Source: a virus
Length of the DNA: 41,092 nt
Direction: 5' to 3' (one strand)
Virus record (IMG/VR): IMGVR_UViG_3300047497_000280
Span: 1 to 41,092 of that record
The notes under the pieces are model-generated. The model had not been told where the DNA came from. It saw only the letters and a list, made by a program, of their open reading frames with translations, and did no database searches. A program made the translations under genes and the position numbers. Of this stretch, positions 33,725 through 40,751 are shown in pieces. How positions within the stretch are numbered: position 1 is the stretch's first letter; each line of letters opens with the position of its first letter.

Positions 33725-33940
33725 TTATTTTCGCCTGGGGATTGCGTTCGCAGCCTTTTTGTGTTTGGCCACAATAAGGCAGCCGTGGAAACTGCCATTC
33801 TCATTGGCAAAGGCATCAGCGCTCCGCACCTCGTTCGTGCGATTCATGCCGAACCGGGTCAAGAGAGCCGCATCAGCCATGGTTTCAGCAACCAAATCGA
33901 AAGCAAAGCAGCCGGCATGTTCAGCAAAGGTAATTTTCAT
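33725..33940 (-). CDS. Small hypothetical protein
   Basis: 71 residues from the ATG at 33940, coupled by ATATGA to the DGQHR gene; the longer frame to 34024 is rejected because it runs through that gene. Contains FAFDLVAETMADAALLTRF then SFHGCLIVAKHKKAANAIP. No recognised family. Confidence 0.55.
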   Translation of the reverse strand: MKITFAEHAGCFAFDLVAETMADAALLTRFGMNRTNEVRSADAFANENGSFHGCLIVAKHKKAANAIPRRK

Positions 33941-35055
33941 ATCACTCCGAACTTTGCCGTCCTCCGATAAAGGTTCATCGCCACCACGTCGATCCAGCCT
34001 TGGTTCTTCCAGATTGCCAGCCATTGACCAGCGTTGCCGTCGATGCGCGCCATCAGATCAGTAGAGGAAAACGTTTCACTCAACGTTTCGCCGATCTTGG
34101 CCGCTTCCGTACTGAGTGGTCCAAACTTTTTGACCGCTACCGGCTTGTCATCCGCCGATCGCAAAAAATCTGGCAGCGGCTGGGCATAAATTGCGCAGAT
34201 CTTTTCCACCCGGACCTTGTGTAACTTCATTATCCGGATATAAGCCTTGTCTGAGTTCACAATCACCTGGGGCGTGTTCTGTCCATCCACAAACGCTGCC
34301 ATGTGATGGAATGTCACCTGGCGGACCAGCGCATTATCTTCACGACTACCGGGCCCCATAAGCCAGTTGCGCAATGGAAGGATCGGATTTCCCGCGGCAA
34401 GGTTTTCGCCCGTCATCAGACGATTCAGAAAATCGCTCGTCTTGTCCGCCCATACCGCCCGGCCCATGGCAATGCAGGCAATCACCGTCGATTGCTTGAT
34501 GCCATGCTCCTTGATCGGATTGGCCAACACCCATTCCAATTCCTTTTTATAGAGCGCAAACACCGCAAGGATCGTGTCCGTCGAGGACTTACGCACCCGG
34601 CTCAACCCAAAACTGATTGCCGCCAGAGCGTTACAAATTTGCACCACGCGGCCGGCGTCGCGTTTGTCCACGTCGTGCTGCACGTGAAGTTGGTCCGCTA
34701 GCGTGCGAGCAGCACCACGGTCCACGGCGTCCATCGTCTTGCGCTTGTCAGTCGCGGCTGGCCATCCAGAAGTCACCAGCATCAGCACGGGCGACTTGGC
34801 TCGCACGATTGCCTGCAGACGATGCTGACCATCGATCAGGTTCTCGTCGGCATCGAAGGCAATCCCCTGGTGAGTTGTCATCCATGCGCCGTTCCGCATA
34901 TCAATCGTGTAGCCCTCAACCATCGCATCCTTCAACCGGCGGTTCTTACGGTTGTGATGTAGCCAATCCGCCGCCAGCTCCGGCGTCACTTTCACGAACG
35001 TGAACTTGACTGCCTCAAAGGGCGTTTTTTTTAAATCGGCGCTGGGGATTTTCAC
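33937..35055 (-). CDS. ParB/Srx-like DGQHR-motif protein
   Basis: 372 residues from GTG 35055. The fold signature IDGQHRLQAIV (Asp75-Gly-Gln-His78-Arg) marks a ParB/sulfiredoxin-like domain; DGQHR proteins are common in phages and some are nucleases. The rest is helical. Its real start may lie further upstream: an ATG at 35100-35102, two bases after the Gam stop, opens a frame into a 13-base G tract and would join this gene if the tract had 11 or 14 bases. With 13 bases only the GTG start is in frame. Confidence 0.75.
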   Translation of the reverse strand: MKIPSADLKKTPFEAVKFTFVKVTPELAADWLHHNRKNRRLKDAMVEGYTIDMRNGAWMTTHQGIAFDADENLIDGQHRLQAIVRAKSPVLMLVTSGWPAATDKRKTMDAVDRGAARTLADQLHVQHDVDKRDAGRVVQICNALAAISFGLSRVRKSSTDTILAVFALYKKELEWVLANPIKEHGIKQSTVIACIAMGRAVWADKTSDFLNRLMTGENLAAGNPILPLRNWLMGPGSREDNALVRQVTFHHMAAFVDGQNTPQVIVNSDKAYIRIMKLHKVRVEKICAIYAQPLPDFLRSADDKPVAVKKFGPLSTEAAKIGETLSETFSSTDLMARIDGNAGQWLAIWKNQGWIDVVAMNLYRRTAKFGVI

Positions 35056-35062
35056 GATTCTA

Positions 35063-35075
35063 CCCCCCCCCCCCC
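35063..35075 (-). repeat. 13-base poly-G tract upstream of the DGQHR gene
   Basis: Thirteen G on the coding strand, seven bases before the GTG start and 24 bases past an upstream ATG at 35102. Long homopolymers are prone to slippage. The upstream ATG is placed just after the preceding gene, and the frames join only with 11 or 14 G. It could also act as a ribosome-binding G-rich stretch, or be a sequencing artefact. Confidence 0.9.
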
Positions 35076-35104
35076 GATTTTTTCAGAAATGTGATTTGGC
35101 ATGA

Positions 35105-35659
35105 TCAATTAAGTTCGGGTTTTTCCGCCTTCTTGCTAAGTTTGTCCGCCTTGACCTCGAGGGGCTTGACGCTGAATTTTTCCTCGGTCTTGCGCACGAT
35201 GCCCAGCGAAAGCAGGACCGCGTCGTCGAGCTTTTCCAAAGCTTCAAGGTTCGGCTCCTGGCGAGTGCGCGTCAGTGATTCCTCGGTGAAGGCCGGCGCC
35301 TCTTCGGTCTTGTTTGCCCGCTTGAGTTCCTTCTCGCAGGCCAGCTTGATTTTCAGGATCACCTTTTCCTCGTCGTCAAAATCCAGGGAGGTGGACTTGC
35401 GGAACGAGATCGAACCAAATGGCGTGGCGTGCGTTTTGCGATCGTCGGGAAATAGCTCCGGGTTGCTTACCGCAATTTCCCGCAGCTTGGATTCGATGTC
35501 GCCCAGGCGAGCCTTGGTGTTGGCATGCTCGGGCAGCAGCGGCCGGGCAGCAAAGATCTGGCTGCGGTTTACTTCGGCCTCGATGGTCTGGAGTTGGGCG
35601 GCCAGATCGCTGAACTCAGCGAGCAATTCATTCAGGTTATTGTAACGTGTTGGTGTCAT
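35105..35659 (-). CDS. gam: Mu Gam-like DNA-end-binding protein
   Basis: 184 residues fitting Phage_Mu_Gam: helical N terminus (LLAEFSDLAAQLQTIEAEV), the core FGSISFRKSTSL near 82-93, then KLACEKELKRANK and the tail LSLGIVRKTEEKFSVKP. Gam binds double-stranded DNA ends like Ku and blocks RecBCD-type exonucleases, protecting phage DNA. It lies in the early operon as in Mu and starts in an AAAATATG context. Confidence 0.85.
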   Translation of the reverse strand: MTPTRYNNLNELLAEFSDLAAQLQTIEAEVNRSQIFAARPLLPEHANTKARLGDIESKLREIAVSNPELFPDDRKTHATPFGSISFRKSTSLDFDDEEKVILKIKLACEKELKRANKTEEAPAFTEESLTRTRQEPNLEALEKLDDAVLLSLGIVRKTEEKFSVKPLEVKADKLSKKAEKPELN

Positions 35660-35683
35660 ATTTTGGTTGTTGATGGTTGATGG

Positions 35684-35911
35684 TTAAAAATTGCTGAGGT
35701 GGAAAATTGCGTTCGCGAACTTGAAGCCGGCGCGGAATATTTGTCCCAAGAAATTGACCAGCATGCCGGCGCCGAAGAAAGATCCAACCACGGCGGAAAA
35801 TACCAGGAGGATATTATACCAAGGGAAAGGCTTTGGGGATGGTAGCTTCTTATCCGCCTCGTTGATGCCACTGGCTTCGCCACGTAATGGGATATGATTG
35901 ATGGTTCTCAT
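35684..35911 (-). CDS. Small membrane protein
   Basis: 75 residues. A hydrophobic segment at about 34-56 (ILLVFSAVVGSFFGAGMLV) forms one membrane helix; the C terminus is amphipathic and aromatic. It starts with its ATGA on the stop of the zinc-motif gene. Located ahead of gam where Mu has kil, but no similarity is claimed. Could be toxic or modulatory to the host membrane. Confidence 0.6.
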   Translation of the reverse strand: MRTINHIPLRGEASGINEADKKLPSPKPFPWYNILLVFSAVVGSFFGAGMLVNFLGQIFRAGFKFANAIFHLSNF

Positions 35912-36183
35912 GGGTTTTGTTGTTGGGATGCAACGTCACGTTGCCGTTTCTGAATTGCCAGGCAGCGCCGGCAATCCGGTTCCAGGAGGACTTCCTGCCA
36001 TTGCGCGCTGCGCGCTGAATTGCCGCCGCCGCAGATCGGGGCGTGGTTGGCGTTCACGGCGTGGACCCGATGCCGGCCGGGCTTCGTGTTTTTCGTGATC
36101 GCGTTCACGACGCCCCCCCCCCCGGAATTTACCTGGTTGACCAGGGCGCGACTTGTGGGCGAAATGGCTTCCAGGAGAGTCAT
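35908..36183 (-). CDS. Small zinc-motif phage protein containing a poly-G tract
   Basis: 91 residues from the ATG at 36183 (ATGA overlap); a longer frame to 36258 runs through the previous gene. It has a His/Cys set HRVHAVNANHAPICGGG and a later CRRC, the pattern of a common small phage zinc protein (H...CG...C.kC). The GGGG at residues 21-24 comes from an 11-base G tract. Change of tract length would cut off the whole zinc motif. Function unknown. Confidence 0.6.
   Translation of the reverse strand: MTLLEAISPTSRALVNQVNSGGGGVVNAITKNTKPGRHRVHAVNANHAPICGGGNSARSAQWQEVLLEPDCRRCLAIQKRQRDVASQQQNP
36113..36123 (-). repeat. 11-base poly-G tract inside a coding region
   Basis: Eleven G on the coding strand, in frame, encoding GGGG. 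One base more or less would shift the frame and end the protein early, so this looks like a slippage-prone switch. The same early region has the 13-base tract at 35063. Confidence 0.9.
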
Positions 36184-36356
36184 GGTTCGCCTCCGCTGGG
36201 TTTCTTGGAGCCAGCTATCCAGCGTTTTCTTTCGGCTGGTGTCATGCAGGCTGAACACAAATCGCGTTCAACCCAGCAACAAGATGTTCCCGACCGATCC
36301 ACACAGGCCTTGTGGTAGGTACAACCGCAGCGCCGACATGCGCGAGTTTTGCTCAT
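36180..36356 (-). CDS. Small zinc-ribbon protein
   Basis: 58 residues from the ATG at 36356 (ATGA overlap). Cys-rich: ACRRCGCTYHKAC then CCWVERDLCSACM. This matches the common phage pattern 'CR.CGC...AC......C.WVe.DLCS.C'. Probably coordinates zinc. Function unknown. Confidence 0.75.
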   Translation of the reverse strand: MSKTRACRRCGCTYHKACVDRSGTSCCWVERDLCSACMTPAERKRWIAGSKKPSGGEP

Positions 36357-36901
36357 GGCTTTACCTCCAACGATTCGAGCCATGCGACCGCGATCGCCGC
36401 GACCTGGATGAGTTCCTTGTAGAGATGCCTTCGACGCATAGTGATGTCCTGGTCGTCAACCATGTCCACGGCTTCGGCCACTTCGCCCAGCTCCTCGACC
36501 AGGGCACGATGCTTGCGCTTCGGATCCACGTCCGGAGATGAGCAGTCGAACAAAATTTCACCATCCCGGTATAACTGCATTTGGTGAGCGCGTTCCTTGA
36601 GGATCGACGCATAGGCGGTTTCGCCTTTGACCTTCAACGAATCCGCCCAGCCCATGGCAAACGCCGCAGTCTGTTTCAACAGGCTGCTATAATGAAATGG
36701 CGGGTTTTTCGGGTTTAAGTTCCACACAACTTTGCCGCCAATGAACCCGACACCGGCGGACAAATCCGCCAGAGCCAGGTCAAAATCGCTGGTGGTCATA
36801 CCGAGCAATCGGCATCGGTGTTCAGCCAGGGATTTCATCACATCCTGCCGGGACGGCCGTGTGCCGGCAGAAGTGCGTCCAATAATTTCAGTCATGCTCA
36901 T
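36353..36901 (-). CDS. MazG-like nucleotide pyrophosphohydrolase
   Basis: 182 residues. The C-terminal half has the all-helical NTP-pyrophosphohydrolase pattern EELGEVAEAV (136-145) and HLYKELIQVAAIAVAWLES at 159-177. CSSPDVDPKRK near 120-130 is the usual phage-type lead-in. The N-terminal half (about 1-90) is extra and unrecognised. Such enzymes hydrolyse NTPs or lower ppGpp signals. AAGGAGG lies five bases before the start, one of the few clear SDs. Confidence 0.75.
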   Translation of the reverse strand: MSMTEIIGRTSAGTRPSRQDVMKSLAEHRCRLLGMTTSDFDLALADLSAGVGFIGGKVVWNLNPKNPPFHYSSLLKQTAAFAMGWADSLKVKGETAYASILKERAHQMQLYRDGEILFDCSSPDVDPKRKHRALVEELGEVAEAVDMVDDQDITMRRRHLYKELIQVAAIAVAWLESLEVKP

Positions 36902-36910
36902 ATGCCCTCC

Positions 36911-37978
36911 TTAAACGCCACATGCCTCGCGCACGTGATCGATGGTTAGTTTTGATTTCAGCGATTCAGCTTCGATCTTCGCATCCTGCAGGACCTCGAA
37001 CAGCCGGCGGATCCGGCCTTCCTCGTGCGCGATCGCAACCAGTTCGCTGGAATATTTTTTCACATCCAATAATCCGAATGCCTGGGCGATCATCACCACA
37101 TCCTCTTCCGGCGGGAACGGCGGCAGACGCAAGAAGGTTCTGCGACCACCGGCCCGGCCCTCGAACTGTTCGAAGAACATCCTCGCCGCACCGCCAAGCA
37201 GCGTTTGTTCAAAGGTGGGAGTCAGTGAAAGGATGATCGTGCAACCCGTGTCCTCCTGGAGCTTTTGGAGGAAGGAAAATACCGGCTGCTTATCGCCGGC
37301 TCGGGGATCGTAAAGGCGCTGGATGTTTTCCAGCATGATCGTCCGCTTGTGGTTTACCACGCGACGGATGTACGCCTTCTTGCGCATCATGCCGCCTTGG
37401 GAGCTGTTGGTGTAGATGGCAATCAGGTCATCCATGAACTGATTCATGCTCGGACTTTCAGCGGCTTCGATCAGTCCACAGATACCGTGATTGTTGAGCC
37501 GGCAGTATTCCCGCATCGAAGCGCCCTTCTGCGTGCCAGTTTCGCCGATAATGAGACCAAACTTGTTGATCCGGTCCGGAGCGCGTTTCTTGTCGATGTA
37601 ATGCCAAATGTCCTGAGAGGTGGGAGTCTTCACAAATGGCACTCGCCCGCCCAATTCCTTGATCCGCGTGTCATTCCGCAGCGCAGTGACGGCCTTGATG
37701 AATTTGTCTTCGGCCAGACAGGGCGACGCCGTTTTATTGCCGTGCGCGTCCTGCTGCCACATGCCACGCAAGATCCGGGACCACGTCGTCTTGTCGTGGT
37801 GAATATTAATCGCCTTGAATTTGTCGGCCAGGATGTCGATGTCTCGGCCGCATTCCTCACGGCAATAGCAGCCTAACCAGACAAACAGCTCGCGCATGGA
37901 TTCGGGCAAATGCTCTGCCCGCTGATCCAAGGTGTGTGCGTCCAGCCGGGCTCGTGTCGTATCGTTGTTTTCGCTCAT
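36911..37978 (-). CDS. MuB-like transposition ATPase with a degenerate Walker motif
   Basis: 355 residues. P-loop at 145-152 reads GETGTQKG rather than GxxGxGKT; Walker B near 212-218 is TIMLEN with Glu217 in place of Asp. AAA-type layout continues with SLTPTFEQTLLGG near 251-263. N-terminal 110 residues contain a DNA-binding-type region (WSRILRGMWQQDAHG). MuB selects targets and activates MuA. It follows the transposase by one small gene and begins after an ACCCGGAGAAATAGATG leader. The motif changes raise the question of whether it still hydrolyses ATP. Confidence 0.8.
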   Translation of the reverse strand: MSENNDTTRARLDAHTLDQRAEHLPESMRELFVWLGCYCREECGRDIDILADKFKAINIHHDKTTWSRILRGMWQQDAHGNKTASPCLAEDKFIKAVTALRNDTRIKELGGRVPFVKTPTSQDIWHYIDKKRAPDRINKFGLIIGETGTQKGASMREYCRLNNHGICGLIEAAESPSMNQFMDDLIAIYTNSSQGGMMRKKAYIRRVVNHKRTIMLENIQRLYDPRAGDKQPVFSFLQKLQEDTGCTIILSLTPTFEQTLLGGAARMFFEQFEGRAGGRRTFLRLPPFPPEEDVVMIAQAFGLLDVKKYSSELVAIAHEEGRIRRLFEVLQDAKIEAESLKSKLTIDHVREACGV

Positions 37979-38007
37979 CTATTTCTCCGGGTTAAAGGTG
38001 GAATCGG

Positions 38008-38337
38008 TTAGCGGCCAAGGATGGCATTGATCTGCTCGATCCTCTGCGGATCCCGGATGGTCGAGTCATCCATGACGGACTTGATTTGTTCGATCACTTT
38101 GGCGTGGGGCTTATACTTCAGCTCCGTACCAAAGCAGTATTCTTCCACCGTGTCATCGGTCACGTCATGAAACGCCATATGAGCTTCCTTGAGGCATTCG
38201 AACGTCTCGGTAAACGCTCCCATGTGATAGCGAATATTTTCGTCCTCACGGACACGCTTCAGTGCTTTTGCGATCGCGACTTTGGCGAGTTCCAATTTTT
38301 CGGCATCGGTCTTTGGTGTGGCATTTTCTGTGCTCAT
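38008..38337 (-). CDS. Small hypothetical protein between transposase and ATPase
   Basis: 109 residues, helical and charged: MSTENATPKTDAEKLELAKV then REDENIRYHMGAFTETFECL. Start preceded by ACCCGGAGAAATAAGATG, the same leader as the MuB-like gene. No family recognised. Its place between A and B is not occupied in Mu. Confidence 0.65.
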   Translation of the reverse strand: MSTENATPKTDAEKLELAKVAIAKALKRVREDENIRYHMGAFTETFECLKEAHMAFHDVTDDTVEEYCFGTELKYKPHAKVIEQIKSVMDDSTIRDPQRIEQINAILGR

Positions 38338-38376
38338 CTTATTTCTCCGGGTGTTGTGTTGTTTGTTTAGTCCCCG

Positions 38377-40554
38377 TCATTGGCCGGCACTGCCAAGTGC
38401 GTTGGCCAGCTGGGCCTGACGGGAAAGTCTTGCGCGGCGTTTTGCCACTTCATCCGCGGTCGGTGCCGCGAAGATATTCGGGCGCTGCGGAGCGGCTGCA
38501 GCCGGCATGCGCGGTTCCGGCAATGGCCCAGCGGTCGGCGTGCCGCCGATCTGGACCTTGTTCACGCCACTGCTATTGCGCGCCTCAACCGCCTTGATCG
38601 CCGGCTGACCTGGTGGCCGGCCGGTGAACGCCGATCGCACAAAGATGCGAGCGGCTTTTTGCTGTTGCTTCATCAGAGCGCCGCCGTCCGCCTGGGCGCC
38701 GGCGCCGTAGAGCTGCTCGACGGAATAGCGCGGAAGATCATCCGGGACATTGGCGGCGTAGGTGGTGGAAGCTGGCACATCGAACTCGGCGAAACCCATG
38801 AAGTCGCCGTCCTTGAGGCCATCATGATTGGAGCTGTTCAAACCTTCGCGGTTATAGATCGCGGCACCGAGTGATGGCTCCGTTTCATCGAGTTTGACGT
38901 ACACTTTGTAACCATCGCCAAGCTGGGCAAAATTAAGGGCCCGGAAATCAAAGTCACGGGCGGCAACTGTCACGGTCACAAAGCCCCCGCGAATTGTTCC
39001 CGATCGCAACGTCGGCAGGAATGCCGCCAGATCATGAGCTGACAACGGAGTTAGCTGCCACTTCTGAGTATCACGGGTCCAGATCTCGTCGAACGTCCCA
39101 TCCTTGCGTGGCAACGAATTTACGAAGTCGAACGTCTTTTGGATCCGCTCCAGCAGTTCGTTTTGGTGGGGAAACCCGAGATCCCGCGGATGATGACTGC
39201 CGGCCCGGACCCGGCGCAGCTGCTTGGCCGCCAATTCAAATTCGCCGGCATGACGGCCGATGTTCAGAAAGTCTCGAGTGAAGCCGGCTAAATACGTCTG
39301 CAATGGATGGAACGATCCTTCCAGATCTGCTTTGCCGCGGGCGCTGTAACAGTATTCAACCTCGACGCCGATCGCGGTCAGGCCGTCCGTCAGGTTCTGG
39401 CGCTCCTCGGCAGCCATTGCCGGCCGTTCGTAATGGTCCTCAGTCCACAAATCGCCCTGCAACTTGAATCCAGCGATGTTGTGTGCCGCCCAAACGCTGC
39501 GTTCGATCCGGACCTTGCGCGGCTTGCCGTAGATCTGACAGAAGCGACGGAGGAAACGCAGGATGTCTGCCGACGTGTAAGACTCCCGCGGGCGGGCAAT
39601 CAGTTCCACCGCTCGCCAGCCGCCCTTGAGACACCGGGCGTACAGTCCTTGCCGTGATAAAATTGCGCCAGCCGCGGCGTCAGCCGCATTGAGTCCAGAC
39701 TCCGTCTGGCACCAGAACGGCTGGTTGACGCTCATGTCGTCCAGCTCGATGACCCAGCCGGCCGGCAGATACGCGCGGCTGCCATCGGGCAATCCGATCG
39801 TCTTGTCGCGCTTGCCGGAAAATCCGTTCAACTGGAAATGTTTCGGCCCGCGGATAAGCGCTTCGATTTCCGGCGTGAGCTTCCCAAGGAACCTGGTCAA
39901 ACAAACCGGAAATTTTCCGGCCAATAATTTCGGCTTCAGGGTTTCCGGGCATTCGGGCTCGAGCGTGAACATCTTCAGCGTCGCCGCCATATTGCCGGTC
40001 CGCCGATCGTTGGTGGCTGAATCGTTTCTGGCCGCCATCGTGGCGACGTGGATCTCCCGGAGCTTTTCCTTCACACCCGGAATCAGCAGGAGTGATTCCC
40101 AGGCACCGGTACGGCCGCTATTGTGTGTTTGATCTACCAGCTTTGACCGAATTGCCGGGTATTGGGTGGCATCGTCCAGATCATGGTCGGCAACGCGTTT
40201 CTGCCAGCGCCATAAAGTTACACGTGGAACACCGAGTTGCTCGGCCGCTGCCTTGGGATTGAGTCCTTGGCCCAGCAACGCGGCAAATGCCCGTAGCTGC
40301 ATCAACCGGCGGTCCGCCTCGGCGTAATTGCCGACGCCAGGCGAATTGAGTCCAGACACCGTCTGGGAAATTTTAGTGGCAGCCCTGGGGGTCACCACAG
40401 GGCTGCCTACGCAATGAACCGATTGCGGGCGTTGCGCGCGCTCCGCAGAAGTGGAAACCACGGAACTCGGGTCGGTGGCTCGTGGTTCCCCTGGCCCGGA
40501 ACTGCCAGTGTTTATGCCGCCACCGAAATTGGTGCTCTCAACTGAATCAATCAT
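38377..40554 (-). CDS. MuA-like DDE transposase
   Basis: 725 residues. A helix-turn-helix lies near 95-120 (AAEQLGVPRVTLWRWQKR). RNase-H-like core: first acid Asp272/273 (WVIELDDMSV), second position Glu351 (KVRIERSVW), last acid Glu412 (GKADLEGSFHPLQ). Spacings 79 and 61 are close to MuA (67 and 56). Beta-barrel region near 480-570 and a Pro/Ala-rich C terminus follow, as in MuA. It cuts and joins phage ends to target DNA. The start ATGA overlaps the preceding gene. Confidence 0.93.
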   Translation of the reverse strand: MIDSVESTNFGGGINTGSSGPGEPRATDPSSVVSTSAERAQRPQSVHCVGSPVVTPRAATKISQTVSGLNSPGVGNYAEADRRLMQLRAFAALLGQGLNPKAAAEQLGVPRVTLWRWQKRVADHDLDDATQYPAIRSKLVDQTHNSGRTGAWESLLLIPGVKEKLREIHVATMAARNDSATNDRRTGNMAATLKMFTLEPECPETLKPKLLAGKFPVCLTRFLGKLTPEIEALIRGPKHFQLNGFSGKRDKTIGLPDGSRAYLPAGWVIELDDMSVNQPFWCQTESGLNAADAAAGAILSRQGLYARCLKGGWRAVELIARPRESYTSADILRFLRRFCQIYGKPRKVRIERSVWAAHNIAGFKLQGDLWTEDHYERPAMAAEERQNLTDGLTAIGVEVEYCYSARGKADLEGSFHPLQTYLAGFTRDFLNIGRHAGEFELAAKQLRRVRAGSHHPRDLGFPHQNELLERIQKTFDFVNSLPRKDGTFDEIWTRDTQKWQLTPLSAHDLAAFLPTLRSGTIRGGFVTVTVAARDFDFRALNFAQLGDGYKVYVKLDETEPSLGAAIYNREGLNSSNHDGLKDGDFMGFAEFDVPASTTYAANVPDDLPRYSVEQLYGAGAQADGGALMKQQQKAARIFVRSAFTGRPPGQPAIKAVEARNSSGVNKVQIGGTPTAGPLPEPRMPAAAAPQRPNIFAAPTADEVAKRRARLSRQAQLANALGSAGQ
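39688..39709 (-). repeat. 22-bp dyad repeat, copy 1 (inside transposase gene)
   Basis: ATTGAGTCCAGACTCCGTCTGG on the plus strand. Contains inverted arms CCAGAC / GTCTGG with a three-base spacer. The same 22-mer, with one base change, occurs at 40345-40366. Confidence 0.8.
40345..40366 (-). repeat. 22-bp dyad repeat, copy 2 (inside transposase gene)
   Basis: ATTGAGTCCAGACACCGTCTGG, matching the copy at 39688-39709 except one spacer base and keeping both dyad arms. Lies in the N-terminal linker of the transposase. Possible protein-binding site. Confidence 0.8.
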
Positions 40555-40751
40555 GTTGAACTTTGGGTTGTGAGCGGTTTAAAGCTTTTCAGAAAATCAG
40601 CGACCGGCGAATACCAGATGAACGAATCGTTGCCGAACATCGTCCGCTTGATGACGGTCGTCGCCACGACGCCTTCCGGATCCACGTCAATCACCTTGTA
40701 CGGCTGTCCGTTTTCATAGGACTGCCAGAAAGTATTGAGCTTCACGCTCAT
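40551..40751 (-). CDS. Small early protein ahead of the transposase
   Basis: 66 residues, MSVKLNTFWQSYENGQPYKV then DVDPEGVVATTVIKRTMFGN. GGAGG is five to six bases ahead of the start (AGGAGGTCAACGATG). Coupled to the transposase by ATGA. It occupies the slot of Mu Ner but has no helix-turn-helix that I can see. Unknown function. Confidence 0.65.
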   Translation of the reverse strand: MSVKLNTFWQSYENGQPYKVIDVDPEGVVATTVIKRTMFGNDSFIWYSPVADFLKSFKPLTTQSST

